Part shown: positions 13,001-25,711 of the stretch, in pieces
Numbering within the stretch: the stretch's first letter is position 1
Layout: each line of letters opens with the position of its first letter
From: Dryas octopetala
Lineage: Eukaryota > Streptophyta > Magnoliopsida > Rosales > Rosaceae
DNA: 64,000 nt
Direction: 5' to 3'
Assembly (NCBI GenBank): GCA_963921425.1
Contig: OY992840.1
Coordinates: 3,164,501-3,228,500 of the forward strand
Translations under genes and position numbers: made by a program
The notes under the pieces: model-generated
The model's database searches: none
Seen by the model: only the letters and a program-made list of their open reading frames with translations
Told to the model about the DNA's origin: nothing

Positions 13001-14090
13001 GGTTATTATCCGAAAGGTTTAAACTTGGTTTCATGAATAGTGTTTATAGCTTCATACTGAAACTATTAACAATGCTTTCCCGAAGAAAACAATCACAATG
13101 AATCCAAGCATAAGCGTCAAGGTAGCTCCCATTTCCCAAGGTAATAATTACCTGATCATTGACAACATTAAGAATACATACTGAACAATAGTATGCTGCT
13201 GATTGAAATATTTAATGTCAAACGAATAAACTATACCCCCAAAACTTACCACATACTTCTGTGAGGTCGACCACATTAAGAAGACATATCCATACTAGCT
13301 AAAAATAAACATTTATGAAGACTAGCATATGCACACAAAATGCAGAGTCTACACGAATTTAAAACCTAATGCTCATAAACCAAGTTGACATGACCAAAAT
13401 CGAAATCGAAAACCCGTTAAATATTTGGTCAACATTCGGGTCAAACCTTTTCATAAATTTCAAAAGATATAAACTTTTTAAAATAAATAATTCAAATTCC
13501 ACTAAATTCATTTTGGTGAAAACAGAATAGGTTATTGAAAATATGTTTGAATTTCCCACCATCTCAACCTCAGAAAATTTGAGTTTCCGAATTGTTCAAG
13601 AAAATTTTAAACGTTTCTAAATAATTCTCAAAAATCCATTAAATCTCTTTTACAACAATTAAATTCTAGAAATTTCCAAGGTAATTTGGAAAAAAATTTC
13701 TGAGGTCGATCAAATCAATTCCTTTAAAGCCTCTTAAATCCAAAGTTAAATAAAAATCAAATTTATAATGAAAGTTTGGTTCGGGTCTGTTTACACCTGA
13801 ATTTAGCATCTTGAGCCAATGAAATGGCCGAAGCCCAGTCAATAATGTGTGCGGCCCAAAACACAAGAAAGCCCAAAACCATTTAAGAAAAATCAATCAA
13901 GCCAACAATCCATTTCAGATATATTGGCCAGTGACGTCAGCGCCATCGTCACTATCATCAAGCGAGCTCTCGGTGCGCCACTGGGCCCTCTGTGCGCCAC
14001 TAAAGGATCAGTAGGCTGGCGAGCCCTCGGCAAGGCACGACGAGCGCTTGGCAGCCTTTAGTTCCCGCTTTTCTTCCTTCTCTCTTTTTC
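13001..14090. other. Unassigned AT-rich stretch, no gene seen
   Basis: No coding signal, TIR or LTR end was recognised. The part from about 13,350 to 13,900 is AT-rich. From 13,920 to 14,060 it becomes GC-rich, with repeated words such as GTGCGCCACT and CGAGCGCTTGGC. It may be the U3 part of the LTR-like sequence that follows. Confidence 0.3.
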
Positions 14091-16216
14091 TGTGATTGGT
14101 TTCTCCCATTCTCTCTCCTCTCCTAATTAGTTGTTGACATATAATATTCGCTGAAAATAGTAACTTCTTCTTCTTCAGCATTTCTGCATATTGCACTGTC
14201 TATATAAACAAGCTTCGCACAGAAGAGCATCCATCCACGATCAACCAAAAAAGACCCAGAGTCTCAACAAGCCTAAGGCTTCACTTCCCTCTATCACCTC
14301 AAGTCTCTCTCTCTCTCTCTCTCTCTGCTCAAGCAATCTCTCTCAAGCAACAAATCTTCCTCTGCTCAAGCAATCTCTCTCAAGCAACAAATCCTCCTCT
14401 GCCAAATAGTTTCCCAGCAAACAAGCTCAATCTCTCCCTCACAAACAGTTTTCCCTCTGTTACCTCAAGCAACAATCTCTTCTCTCTCAATCTCTAAGCA
14501 AGCAACTCTCAATCTCTTTGCCAAGCTCTCACAAACAAATACAGTCTCTCTGTTCAAGCAATCCTCCTCTGCCAAACACTTTTCCTCTACCAAAAACTCT
14601 CTCTCACTGATTACTCATTTCCTCTGCCAAATACTTTTCCAAAAAACAAGCGGCAAATCTCTCTCTCTCTCTCTTTCTCTGTCTCCCACAAACATTCTCT
14701 CAAAAACTCTCACAAACAAATACTCTCTCTCTGTACTTCCCCATCAACCTCACAAAATTGCAAACAGTGTAATCCTATCAAACAGTTTGTCTGGTTCTAA
14801 GTTCCATCAATAGCTCCTGTCAAGTTATTTCCCTATCTTTAATTTAATTCAAGCAATTACTTGTTTTATTTTATTTTATTAGCTCTTCCAGGGTACAACT
14901 GTCTTGGTATGATATATTTGTGAGAGCGTATCTTTATACCCTCATAAATATTTTGTTTGTACTTTAATTCTGCATTTCTTATCAAATATGTGTGAGTTTA
15001 TATTTTGTGCTTCTAATAAATGTTGTGCAAATTTTATATTTGAAGTAGAGTAAATTTTATATTTATGTAGAGTGAATTTATATTCATGTTAGCGTATTCT
15101 AATATCTTCATGAATATTAAATTCCGTATTTATTTAATGTTGTGTGAGTTTACATTCTGCATTTAATTAATGTACGTGTGAGTTTATTTTTTGGTTTTAT
15201 ATTGTGATTTTCCTTATTATTAATAATATTTAGATATTATTGAACAAGGACGGTTTACCACTAACGTTCATGATATCTAACTATTATTAATGACTGTGAA
15301 TTTCCATTTATATATATATACAGTAATGATCACTCGCTCACCATAGAGCGGAGAATTTCCCACTCACCTAACCACCCAGCAACGAATTTCAATGATCGGA
15401 ACCGTCCATATTTTAGAGCATCATTCAAAGATCACCCTTGCAAAAAATTAGCCAAATCGGAAATTGTTTAGCTAGTGTATTATTGTCAACTTCATTTCAA
15501 CCTTATCTGACGAATTGTGTTTGTCTGCAAATTTTGGAGGACCAAACAATTATCGATTTGGCTAATTTTTGGCAGGGACAACCCTTAAAGATGGACCTAC
15601 AAAATGGACGATCTCGATCATTGAATTCCCCGCTCTGTGGTGAGTGGGTGGTTAGGTGAGCAGGAAATTCCCTACTCTATGGTGAGCGAGTGATCATTTA
15701 TATTTATATATATATGATTTGTTAGTTTATTTTCTGCATTTTTTAATTGTGAACTTCTTTATTATTAATAATTTTTGGATATTATTAACGACGTGCGGAC
15801 TACCGCCATTTTCTATAATATTCGTCCATTATTAATAATTTTGATTTTCTTTTACTTATATATATATAATAATTATATATAATTAAAAAAGTCCTTGTGG
15901 AACAAGGCATAAAAAAGAACCCAGGCCGAGAAGTTGTTCCTCGATCGGCCGCACAATCATCTAATTAGAAATCAGAACATGGCGTGCAAACCATTAACGG
16001 CCTCTTGGCCGAAACTCACATGATCCATGCCAAGCTTGACAAAACGGCCTTTGGGCCAACCCGAGTCCAATTCATTATGTATCCGGCCTTTGGGCCGTGA
16101 ACAATGGCACGCTCGCAACACATTTTCGCCAAATTACAAGAGGACTAACAAGTGTTCCTCGTTCAAGGTTCTCGAGGCTCGAGCCCTGACGAATTTTGAG
16201 GGTAACAGGGTCGTTA
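14091..16216 (+). other. LTR-like region with TATA box and CT-rich leader, holding a MITE
   Basis: A TATATAAAC box at 14201-14209 is followed by a CT-rich, repeat-laden leader to about 14,760, with (CT)n at 14,305-14,330 and duplicated CAAGCAATCTCTCTCAAGCA units. An AT-rich part with degenerate GTGAGTTTATATT repeats follows, and a unit of roughly 130 bp (15,180-15,310 and 15,715-15,870) flanks the MITE. The right margin (15,930-16,216) has GGCCTTTGGGCC palindromes and ends GGGTCGTTACA, like a minus-strand LTR start. Two fragments may be joined here. Confidence 0.4.
15325..15698. mobile_element. Foldback MITE, 374 bp
   Basis: The two ends are inverted copies: both begin AATGATCACTCGCTCACCAT when read inward. 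The similarity runs far into the element, through CTCACCTAACCACCC, AATGATCG, GTCCAT and AAAAATTAGCCAAATCG. The whole element is therefore two arms of about 150-165 bp around a short centre. The right arm has an extra copy of the CTCACCA-AGAG-GGGAATT block. The flanks are AT dinucleotide repeats, so I could not define a target duplication or a superfamily. Confidence 0.8.
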
Positions 16217-17523
16217 CAACAAGTGATTGTACATCCAATTAGTAACCTCTGAATTAACCAAAAGTGATATGGTTACCTTAATATTATTTCGTGGGTCTGA
16301 TACCCTTTTGGTTTGTGGTTGGGGTTGGCTGTTGAAAGTTAATTAGAAGTGTTTTCTTCATGTATTACAGGTAGGGATAGTCTAACTTAAAGGGGAGACT
16401 CTGCCGAATTTTCGATAGAATTCTTTATGTAGATTAACATCGATCCCTACATCAATCCCTAATGTAAATGAGGTAAGAGGGCCTGACATCTTATCGTTGT
16501 TGGACTTTACAAGATCACTCCGAGTTCCAGGGTGGAATCTGGGGACAGTCATGTCACATAAGATGTTATGCTCAATGGTTTTCTTACATAACCTTAGTAG
16601 AGCAATTATCTTTAGCCATTTTCAATGATTTTCTATTATTTTGAAAATAACAATTAATAGAAAACATTTATTATGCAAACTTGATCTAGTAATTTGTTTT
16701 CTTTCTTCCTAGCAACATATATATTTAACCACATGGTGAAAAATTGGGCGAGTTGGGTGAGGATGACCCCAATCTATGGAACATTGACAATTCCACGTAT
16801 AATATTTTGAGAGATGGTTGTTAGAGTTTTTGTAGATGATGTAGAGAATTATGTGTGTTTGATTACAAAAAAGTGGTCTTTACCACGTGTCAAGCCAGGG
16901 AGCTGCCACGTAGTATGTAGTTACGCGGGCGTGCCACCACCGAAGGATGCTACCTCAACGGAAAAAGGAAGAATCTCGGCCGAAAGGGGATACGACCCTT
17001 ACTGAATTATGTTCAAACGATGGTTTGGCCAAGAGAAAGGAAGGTCCTTCTCAGCCCGGGGTCTTTTATTGCCTAGTCAACACTAGGACTTCACTCACTT
17101 GCTTTAGTCTAACCCTATGATTGAATTCAAAAGTGGTCACTACAGGACTTACAGTATTGGGACTTAAATAGAAACAAAAGACTTTAATATGGAAAATAAA
17201 TATGATGTGATGAAGCTGAGGTTGGTAGCTAATAGTGGTTCTCACTACAAATCTTGCCATAACTCAAAATCTCATTTGCACATCCTTCGAGTAAAAAGGA
17301 AATGACTTTTCAACACTTCAAATAACTAGAATAAAGATAACAGAGAAAGGACAAGTATATCTGTATCATGAAATAAATAAACTAACACATAAAGGGGAAG
17401 AGCAGGGAAACCCTTTCAAGTATCATAAATGAGTCAACACGAGAATGGAAATAACTTAAATAAGCTGACAAATTGGAAATAAATACAAAAGATCTTTGTT
17501 TGTTATACTAAAGACTACCTAGT
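16217..17523. other. Unassigned retroelement debris left of the Athila element
   Basis: No gene was found. The block 16,370-16,570 (AGGGGAGACTCTGCCGAATT, then GGGTGGAATCTGGGGACAGT) resembles the U5 end of chromovirus-type LTRs, and its reverse complement resembles sequence at 19,380-19,490. From 16,800 to 17,100 there are short words such as CCACGTGTCA and GCCACGTAG. The last bases, CTAGT, are the Athila target site. Confidence 0.35.
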
Positions 17524-19141
17524 TGATAATTCCATAAATATACTCATTTATGTACTCTTTTTACTTAGGTTTTATAGAAGAATTAGATTTAAAAAGGGCT
17601 TATTACTTCACTTTTCTGATTTTCAGCTTTTTCTGCGCTCATAGAAGGTTTTTAAGGGAAAATCAACTTTTCGGAGGAATTTTAGCGCAAGGCCAATTGG
17701 AAATGAAAGCTAACACCTTGAAGTTCAATCTGTGATTTTTCTAGAATTTATTACCGAGCCAATTGGTACAGTTTTACAAGTAAAGTTAGCTCACGTGCAG
17801 ACAGGACAGTTTCGTACATGTTACGTGAATATGAAGAAACGGAAGCCTTCCCGACTTTTCCAAGTTACGTGCCATATATGGTTGGAAAGATAAGACATTT
17901 ATCTTTCTAAAATATATTTTTACTGATTTTTCTAGAAGGCCGAAGATCCCCAAATCGTGTGACAATTGGGCTGAGCTGTATTTCCCTGTGAAGTTAGGAA
18001 TTGTGATCTTTACTTTCCTATTTGGATTCCTTGTTTACCAAGACTTCTTGGACGATTTTTCAGTCAATTTGAGGGTTTAGGACTTTGATTTAAGTCATAT
18101 AAAAAGTCAGCCAAGGCCCCATACAAGGGGATTCACGTCCTAAGGAGAGCAACGGCAAGAGGAGAAAGCTGCCAGCGAGTTCTTTCTTTTCCTTTCTTCT
18201 TTGAATTTTCAGTTCTTATGTATTTATTTTTGAGTTCATCCAAGAACATGAGTAACTAATTTCTTGTTAGTTAGGGCTTAATCTTGAAGCCCTAAACATG
18301 ATTTCAATTCTATAAACAAGTTTGAATGGATTTTTCAGTTTCTACAAGAGTGATGATTTCGGTTTCTCTATATTATGTGAATTCTGATATTTTGATTCTT
18401 TGAGTAGCTAACTTTGAAGCATGTATCGGAATTAAATTGTTGTAGAACATATGTCAACTGCCATATTGAATGTGCTCTTGTTTGCAACGAATAATTGGGT
18501 TAAGAACTAGTTATGAGAAATCGATTCTTGAATTCCTAATAACAAATGCCATGTTTTAGGGTTTTTGTGACACTCATATTCTCTTTGATCTTAATGGATT
18601 TTTGATTGTTAATTTGAGTAGATGCCATACTGGATTTCAATTAAGAATACACGTATTGATGTAAATGCCATACACCTTACATACACTTAAGAGAGAATCA
18701 TACAACTAGAGTCAAATGCCATGATCTTGTTGTGAGTGTCGTCATCATATGCTTGCTAGAAATTGATTATCTATTGTTGTTTATAGATTGATGGATTGTT
18801 TGGACGTGGATAGTGAGTCCTAGCTATTGTTCTTGATTGATTTTAAACCAATTTCTCTGAAACTCTAATTTAAATTCTGTTTAGTTTTCTTTTCCTTGTT
18901 TTGTTTTATTTACAAAATTAAATCAAAACCCCTTTGGTGTTGGCGTGTGTGTGGAAGTCCTTGTGATTTCAATCTTTATTTTGTTTTCGTGTTTAATTGT
19001 GTTCTAGTTTTCTTTGTGTGACATTGATAAACATCTCTTTAGATTACAATCTCTGTGGGAATGACCCTTGCTTGCTTACTATACTATCATTTGATTTGTG
19101 CACTTGCAAGGTTTTAATATTGTTCTTAAAAATCACCAACA
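17524..19141 (+). repeat. Athila 5' LTR
   Basis: This LTR is 1,618 bp, with a TATAAAAA box at 18098-18104 and the repeat-rich R/U5 part beyond it (several ATGCCAT words between 18,440 and 18,730). It is almost identical to the LTR at 39779-41395. Confidence 0.93.
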
Positions 19142-19147
19142 AGTTTT

Positions 19148-19162
19148 TGGCGCCGTTGCCGG
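19148..19162 (+). other. Athila primer-binding site (tRNA-Asp)
   Basis: TGGCGCCGTTGCCGG is the complement of a plant tRNA-Asp 3' end (CCGGCAACGGCGCCA). It lies six bases after the 5' LTR, which matches the known Athila arrangement. Confidence 0.92.
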
Positions 19163-19379
19163 AGATTGTTTATCTAATTAAGTTTTGTTTTCAATTTCAG
19201 GTATATGCTAGGTCGTCGTTCTCAAGGTTCCAAGCTTATACCATAGGACCCTGAACTAGAGAACACACTTCGTTATCTCCGCCGAGATAAAAATATGCAA
19301 GCTACACTTCCAATCAAGATGGGAGACGAGTTGGCACTTAACAACCTCACCCGACCTTTGAAGGATTTCACGGTTCCTA

Positions 19380-19800
19380 GAGCTGACAGGACCGCCCCCG
19401 GATTCCACCTTGAAACCCGGAGAGGTCTTGCGGGAATCCAAGTTCAAGGAAAAATTCTACCAAAAATTCGGCAGAACCCCCCCTGAAAATGGACTAACCC
19501 AGAAATTTCAAAACCTGTTAAAAAGCACTTCTAATCCGCAACCACCTCTACCACAACCAAAAATAAGATTTAAAGCCCACCACAAGTAATACAACTCCAA
19601 TCAGAGCATATCTAATCCACTATACAATTATATCTCATTTTATTTATTTCAAGGGAAACCTTAAATCCTAATATATCTATAAGCTAGAGACGAGAACTCG
19701 AATGCCTCGATGTGGTACTGTCCGACCTCGGTGATCGCTACTACCTGGGGGGAAACATGAAAAACAAAATGTGAGAAAAACCCTCAGTGAGTGGACAGTT
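19380..19800 (-). other. LTR-like patch inside the Athila leader/gag start
   Basis: Read on the minus strand, the block around 19,380-19,490 (TTCTGCCGAATTTTTGGTAG and onward to GGTGGAATCCGGGGGCGGTC) matches the order of motifs at 16,380-16,540. The gag-like text before it (NNLTRPLKDFTVP) stops at the patch and gag resumes after it. An LTR fragment therefore seems to have landed here; its boundaries are approximate and no TSD was found. Confidence 0.4.
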
Positions 19801-20500
19801 AAATGGAAATGGAAATCAAAGATTAAATATCTTTTCAGAAATCAAAGATTACACATCAAGGATTTCTTTGCCGTGTGCACGACTATACACAATGGAGGGA
19901 TTAGTGATGAGGCAATCCGACTGCGTTTGTTTCCATTCTCACTCAAGGAACAAGCCAAGGAGTGGCTTTATTCTTTACCTAGTGCATCTATCACCACATG
20001 GACAGAATTGGCTTCCAAGTTCCTTGCAAAGTTCTTTCCAGCTCAAAAGACAAATCGTATTAGGAAGGAGATCATGGGAGTGCAGCAACTAGATGGAGAA
20101 TCATTTCATGAGTATTGGGATCGGTTTCAGAGACTCCTAGCTTCGTGCCCTCATCACCAAATTGAAGATTGGCTACTTATGCAATACTTTTATGAGGGAT
20201 TACTCGATTCAGAGAGGATGATGGTTGATGCTACTAGTGGAGGAGGCTTGATGAACAAGAGTGCTACTCAAGCTAAGGAGATGTTTGAGAACATTGCAGC
20301 AAACTCTAAACAGTTTAATTACCGGAGAGCTCCCCCAAAGAAAGCAGGTGTTTATGAGGTAAGTGTTAGTGATATTGGTCCTCAAATAGCTAATTTGACT
20401 AACCTTGTTAAGCTGTTAATCCCTCAAGCACAAGTGTGTGCTGTGTGTGCTAATTCCGGACATCCTACGGAATCTTGTCCAAGTTTGTATGGTGATGGAG
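19800..20500 (+). pseudogene. Athila gag domain (fossil)
   Basis: The capsid-like core contains GISDEAIRLRLFPFSLKEQA, TTWTELASKFLAKFFPA and DGESFHEYWDRFQRLLASCP, diagnostic for Athila-lineage gag. A CX2C-type knuckle (CAVCANSGHPTESC) follows, then Q/P-rich repeats (QNQFVPQ) near 20,640-20,700. The N-terminal part is disturbed by the LTR-like patch just upstream. Confidence 0.9.
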
Positions 20501-21339
20501 AAGAGATGGCTCAAGCACACTATATGCAGCAACAAAAGCCAAGAAATGATCCATTTTCTAACACCTATAATCCGGGATGGCGGCAACACCCTAACTTTGG
20601 ATGGAAGAACAACCAAAACGTGCAAACAACACCGGTTCAACAAAATCAGTTTGTTCCTCAACAAAATCAGTTTGTTCCTCAACAAATTGCACCACCACCA
20701 CCTCCTAGGCAAGGTAAGTCTTTAGAAGAGTTAGTTAATTCTTTGGCATTAAGCACTCAAGGTTTTATGCAGGAAACAAGGCAAACACATGCACAAATGT
20801 CTATAGCAATCAAGAGCCTTGAAAACCAAGTTGGACAAATTGCAGCCTCTTTGAGTCAAAGAGAGCCAGGACAGCTTCCAAGCCAAGTAATTCCAAATCC
20901 TAATGGAGGTTATGAAACTGCAAAGGCGATTACTCTTCGAAGTGAAAAGGAGGTGGGAAAGGATGACAGTAAAGAGAGAAATTCAACCAAAACTGTGGCT
21001 GCCCCCTCTCCCAAGCTTACGATTCCAAGTGACAACTCTAAGGTAAGTTCTCTTTTGGATCATTCGATTGCTTCAAAGATTCCTTTTCCTCGTAGGTTTT
21101 TGAATTCAAAGAAGGAGCAAGTTTCAAAGGATATCCTAGAGACTTTCCGAAAAGTGCAAGTGAACATTCCCTTGCTCGATGCGATCCAGCAAATTCCGAG
21201 CTATGCAAAATTCCTCAAAGATCTTTGTACAAATAAAAGGAAGTTCAAGGAGCATGAAACCGTGGCCTTGAGTGAAGAAGTTTCAGCTGTACTATTGCGT
21301 AAATTGCCTCCTAAACTAAAGGATCCAGGGAGTTTTACT

Positions 21340-21650
21340 ATACCTTGTCTTATTGGAAATCAAAGGTTTGAACATGCTTTATTAGACTTAGGTGCTTCAA
21401 TTAATTTGATGCCTTTTTCTGTTTTTGAATCCTTAAATTTAGGTGAGCTTAAGAAGACTTCCGTGAGCATACAATTGGCTGATCGATCAATCAAGTATCC
21501 TAAGGGAGTGTTGGAAGATGTTTTGGTCAAGGTGAATGAGCTAATTTTTCCAGTCGACTTTTTAGTGCTCGAGATGGAGGACGTTCCTATTCCTGGAAAA
21601 GACCTTCCATTGATTCTAGGACATCCATTCATAAGAACAGCAAGGACAAA
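21340..21650 (+). pseudogene. Athila aspartic protease domain (fossil)
   Basis: The active-site region reads LLDLGASINLMPFSVFESL, followed by the flap-side text and by LPLILGHPFIRTARTKIDV, the second conserved block of gypsy proteases. It lies in frame with gag upstream. Confidence 0.88.
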
Positions 21651-22089
21651 AATTGATGTGTATGAAGGCACTCTCACAATGGCATTCGATGAAGAAACCG
21701 TGGAATTTAAGGTATTTGATGCTTTAAAATATCCTAATGACGATCATGCTTGTTTTTCCATAGATGTACTTGAGCAGATGGTACAAGAAACGTTTAATGT
21801 ATCACAAGGAGAGACTCCATTGGAAAGGGCACTCATCCATAGCCCTAAAACTGTGAACAAAGAGGGAAACACAGCTGTTCTTGAAGCTGTGAACATGCTT
21901 GAGGCCTTGCCTCCCCAAAGAGGTAAGTCTAACTCTATTTTTGAGCCTCTTCCGTTATCTACTAATAAGCTTGTTTCCTCTATTGTGAAGGCACCACAGG
22001 TTGAGCTAAAACCCCTTCCGGAGAACTTGAAATATGCATATTTAGGTGACGAAACGACGCTGCCTGTGATCATTGCTTCAAATTTGAGC

Positions 22090-23560
22090 ACATCCAAAGA
22101 AGACAAACTAATTCGAGTTCTAAGGGAGCACAAGACTGCCCTAGGTTGGACCGTTGCAGACATCAAAGGAATAAGCCCTACAAAGTGCATGCATAGGATC
22201 CTTTTAGAGGGAGAATCGAAATCTACAAGGGAAGCCCAAAGGAGGCTGAATCCGGTGATGAAAGAAGTCGTTAAGAAGGAAGTTTTGAAGCTTTTGGAAT
22301 TGGGAATTATATACCCCATTTTCGGATAGCAAGTGGGTAAGTCCCGTCTAAGTTGTTCCCAAGAAATCCGGAATTACTGTTGTGAAGAATGAAGACAATG
22401 AGTTGGTGCCTCAAAGAATTCAAACGGGTTGGAGAGTATGCATAGACTATAGAAAGCTCAATACCACGACACGTAAGGATCACTTTCCGTTACCATTTAT
22501 TGATCAAATGCTTGAGCGTCTTGCAGGTCATAGTCATTATTGTTTTTTGGATGGATACTCTGGATACAATCAAATTGCCATTGCTCCGGAAGATCAAGAA
22601 AAGACCACCTTCACCTGTCCATTTAGTACGTTTGCTTATAGGCGTATGCCTTTTGGTTTATGTAACGCACCTGCCACTTTTCAACGTTGCATGATGTCAA
22701 TTTTTTCTGATATGGTGGAGGAGATAATTGAGGTATTTATGGATGATTTTTCTGTTTTTGGTGATTCATTGATATTTGTCTTCACAACCTCTCTTTAGTG
22801 TTCAAAAGGTGTCAGGAATGCAATTTAGTGCTCAACTGGGAGAAGTGCCACTTCATGGTACAACAGGGTATTGTATTAGGTCACATTATCTCTTGTAGGG
22901 GAATTGAAGTGGACAAGGCAAAAATCGACATTGTGAGAAGCTTGCAGCCTCCCAAAACCGTGAAGGAGATTAGGTCATTCCTAGGACATGCAGGGTTCTA
23001 TAGGCGTTTCATCAAGGATTTTTCAAAGATATCAAGGCCCCTATGTCGGTTGCTTGGCAAAGATGTGGAATTCGAGTTTAATGAAGAGTGCTTGGCTGCA
23101 TTTAACAAGCTTAAGGAGCTTTTGACATCTGCCCCTATCATGCAGCCGCCAGATTGGAATTTTCCCTTTGAGTTGATGTGTGATGCCTTAGATTATGCAG
23201 TGGGGGCCGTGCTTGGACAAAGGGTGCACAATGTACCACATGCCATCTATTATGCCTCCCAGACTTTGAATGATGCTCAGTTGAATTATTCAACTACGGA
23301 AAAGGAGTTGCTTGCTGTTATTTTTGCTTTAGAGAAATTTAGATCATATCTTATTGGCACTAAAGTAATTGTATTCTCTGATCATGCAGCACTTAGGTAC
23401 CTCCTCCACAAGAAGGACGCCAAGCCGCGACTGATTCGGTGGGATCTCTTGCTTCAAGAATTCGATTTGGTGATTAGAGACAAGAAAGGGAGTGAAAACG
23501 TGGTGGCTGACCATTTGAGTAGGCTGGTGCACGGATCCAATGAAGAAGAGGACATGCTTC
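22090..23560 (+). pseudogene. Athila reverse transcriptase and RNase H (fossil)
   Basis: RT motifs are visible: WRVCIDYRKLNTTTRKDHFP, CFLDGYSGYNQIAIAPEDQ, RMPFGLCNAPATFQRCM, and the catalytic VFMDDFSVFG. RNase H follows with [47 protein letters not shown] and [11 protein letters not shown]. Just after this, at 23,589, the CACTA transposon cuts the polyprotein region; integrase resumes at 36,169. The region is broken. Confidence 0.93.
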
Positions 23561-23588
23561 CTCTACGTGAAAGTTTCCCCGATGAGCA

Positions 23589-23617
23589 CACTACTACAAA
23601 AAAGCTCATACATATCA
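23589..23617 (+). repeat. CACTA A left terminal inverted repeat
   Basis: It begins CACTACTACAAAAAAGC and matches the right end base for base over 29 bp. It is preceded by GCA. Confidence 0.95.
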
Positions 23618-23799
23618 CTACATTAATATCAGTTTTAAAGGTATTCGATATAATAGGGTTTTTAATATCGCTTATGTGTTTTTTTTTCAAAAACTGATAT
23701 ATATAATATTTTATAAATCACCAAGTTTTTCAATATGATATCTTAAGTTTCTCAATTTACTTAACTATTCATTAAAAGTGATATATAAAATAAAAAACT

Positions 23800-25700
23800 G
23801 ATCGCAAGCTTAGTGCCAAGAAAAAAGGCGCTACTGTTCATAGAACTTAATTTCTTTTTTTTGCCTAAAACAGAACTCAAAACACGACCTACACTCACTT
23901 CTGTGACTCTGATAGAGCCACATCCAGACACACTCACACTCTCTCTTTCATCGCGACCTCCTTCATCTCGACGATCTCCTTCATCGCTAGGTACTCCTTT
24001 CATCGATCTCCTTCTACTCTCTATCTCTCTCTTTTGTTTCTCACTCAAGCCCTTACTCCTCTCATCTCTCTCAGCAAAACCTAGGTCATCCTGATATCAG
24101 CTCGTCTCTTTTCTCTGCGAATCCCTGGGGTTAGATTTCTTCCATCTCTCTCTCTCTCTTCTCTCTTTCTCTTCTTCTTTCACCGTTTCTTTACTTCCCT
24201 CTATATCTCTCCTTTTCGCAATCCTTATCTCTCTTTCTGAAAACCTAGTCAAATCTATATTGCAAGAATTTGAAGCCCTGGTACCTGAGAATAACCTGGA
24301 AAGAAAGTGTCGTTCATCATCTCCGGTACCTGCGCCGTCACCCTGAGCTTCAGGTTACTCATCTATTAATTTCTTATTTATTTTCTTTTAGGTTTTGTTG
24401 ATACGGCCTGGAACATTGGAGTTTTTCTTTGGGGTTTCCATACTTCATTTATTTTTTATTTTTGTGATTCAATTTGGTTTGTGATTTTATTAGTTAATTT
24501 TTCTATTTAATACATTTGAGATTACTTTAGGGTTTATGACTCTAGGCGTGGGAGGACAGAGGTGGTTCCTGTTGAGATTACTTGCATCCTGTAATTGTTT
24601 GATCAATGTTCAGCGGGAACAAGCCAAGTTGTAGACAGCATTCACAATGGTTATTACAAGTTGAACAATGCCAAGTTGAAGACTGAAAGTTGGCATTGTT
24701 GTCTTCACAGGTAAGCTTACATTTTGTTTAATATAAAATGTCTTGTTAGATCTAGATTGCTGGGATGATATTTTCATATGTTAATTGTGTAAACTCAAAG
24801 TTTAATAATCCTCCACTGGTCCATCTTGCCAAGTTCCCATCTCCTAAGAGGTTGCTTTTAATTTTTGAAGCATTATTCAAATATCCAATGCTACAGCACC
24901 AATCAAGTTGTTATGGATCTATTGATATACTCAAGTTGTTATGGACGTAGAATGAAATCAATTTGGTATTTGTTCATGTCATAGAAAGCATTTGGAGCTA
25001 ATTTGTTTGGTAAATCAACCCCATGCTATGTAGTGTTTAAGCTAGAAAGTACTTCATCATCCTAGATTCCAGCGGTAAATCTATTTCTTATTCTTTGCTA
25101 GTAAGATAATTATTTGTGAATGATTTTCCAGTCTGACCTACAAGTTGAATTCCCATGAAAACAAAATAGCATAATTAATTGGGTAGTAATGACTAGTTCT
25201 GTTGTTTGTCTCGTACTTCCCCTAACCAAAATAGGAGTGAAAAACAAAAGATAAATGTATTATGTATTTTTTTTTTTTGTTCAGGTTAGGAATAACCCTG
25301 TTGCATTGCTTGCTTTATGCTGGTAGTATTGGGGTTCTGATGGGTTAGGATCCAATGTAGTATTTGCTCACTCTATTTATACTCTCTAAATTGTGTCGTA
25401 TTTCACCTATTTCTTTATGGTAGGTTTTTCCTTTTTAAATTGTTGAACATTCCCTGTTTGGCTTTCCTCAGGATATGGTTGTTCTTCCTTACAAGGATAG
25501 GATTTAACCTTGATGGTAATCGGGTATGTGTAACAATCTGTAGACCATTTTTTTTTTGTTTACTTGGGTTCAAGTAGGAAAAATGACATGGTTATTATTC
25601 ATCAGAAAATACAATCTCATATTGTGTATTGTTGTATATAACCTTTTAAGTTATATAGGTTAATTGTCTTGTCTGCCGCCTATTGCTGTTATTGTTGCCA
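23800..25700 (+). other. CACTA A left interior: leader-like and intron-like sequence
   Basis: A pyrimidine-rich stretch (23,930-24,260, many CTCTCT and TCATC words) looks like a captured 5' untranslated region or promoter end. AT-rich intron-like sequence follows, with T-runs and several GCAG or CAGG boundaries, up to the MOR1-like exon at 25,712. I recognise no protein in it. Confidence 0.45.
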
Positions 25701-25711
25701 CTGTGTTCTAG

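Noticed and set aside
23813-24094. Overlapping open frames of about 93-95 residues on both strands
   Set aside because: They fall in a pyrimidine-rich leader-like stretch (long SLSLSS/RPPSSRRS runs) and lack family signs.
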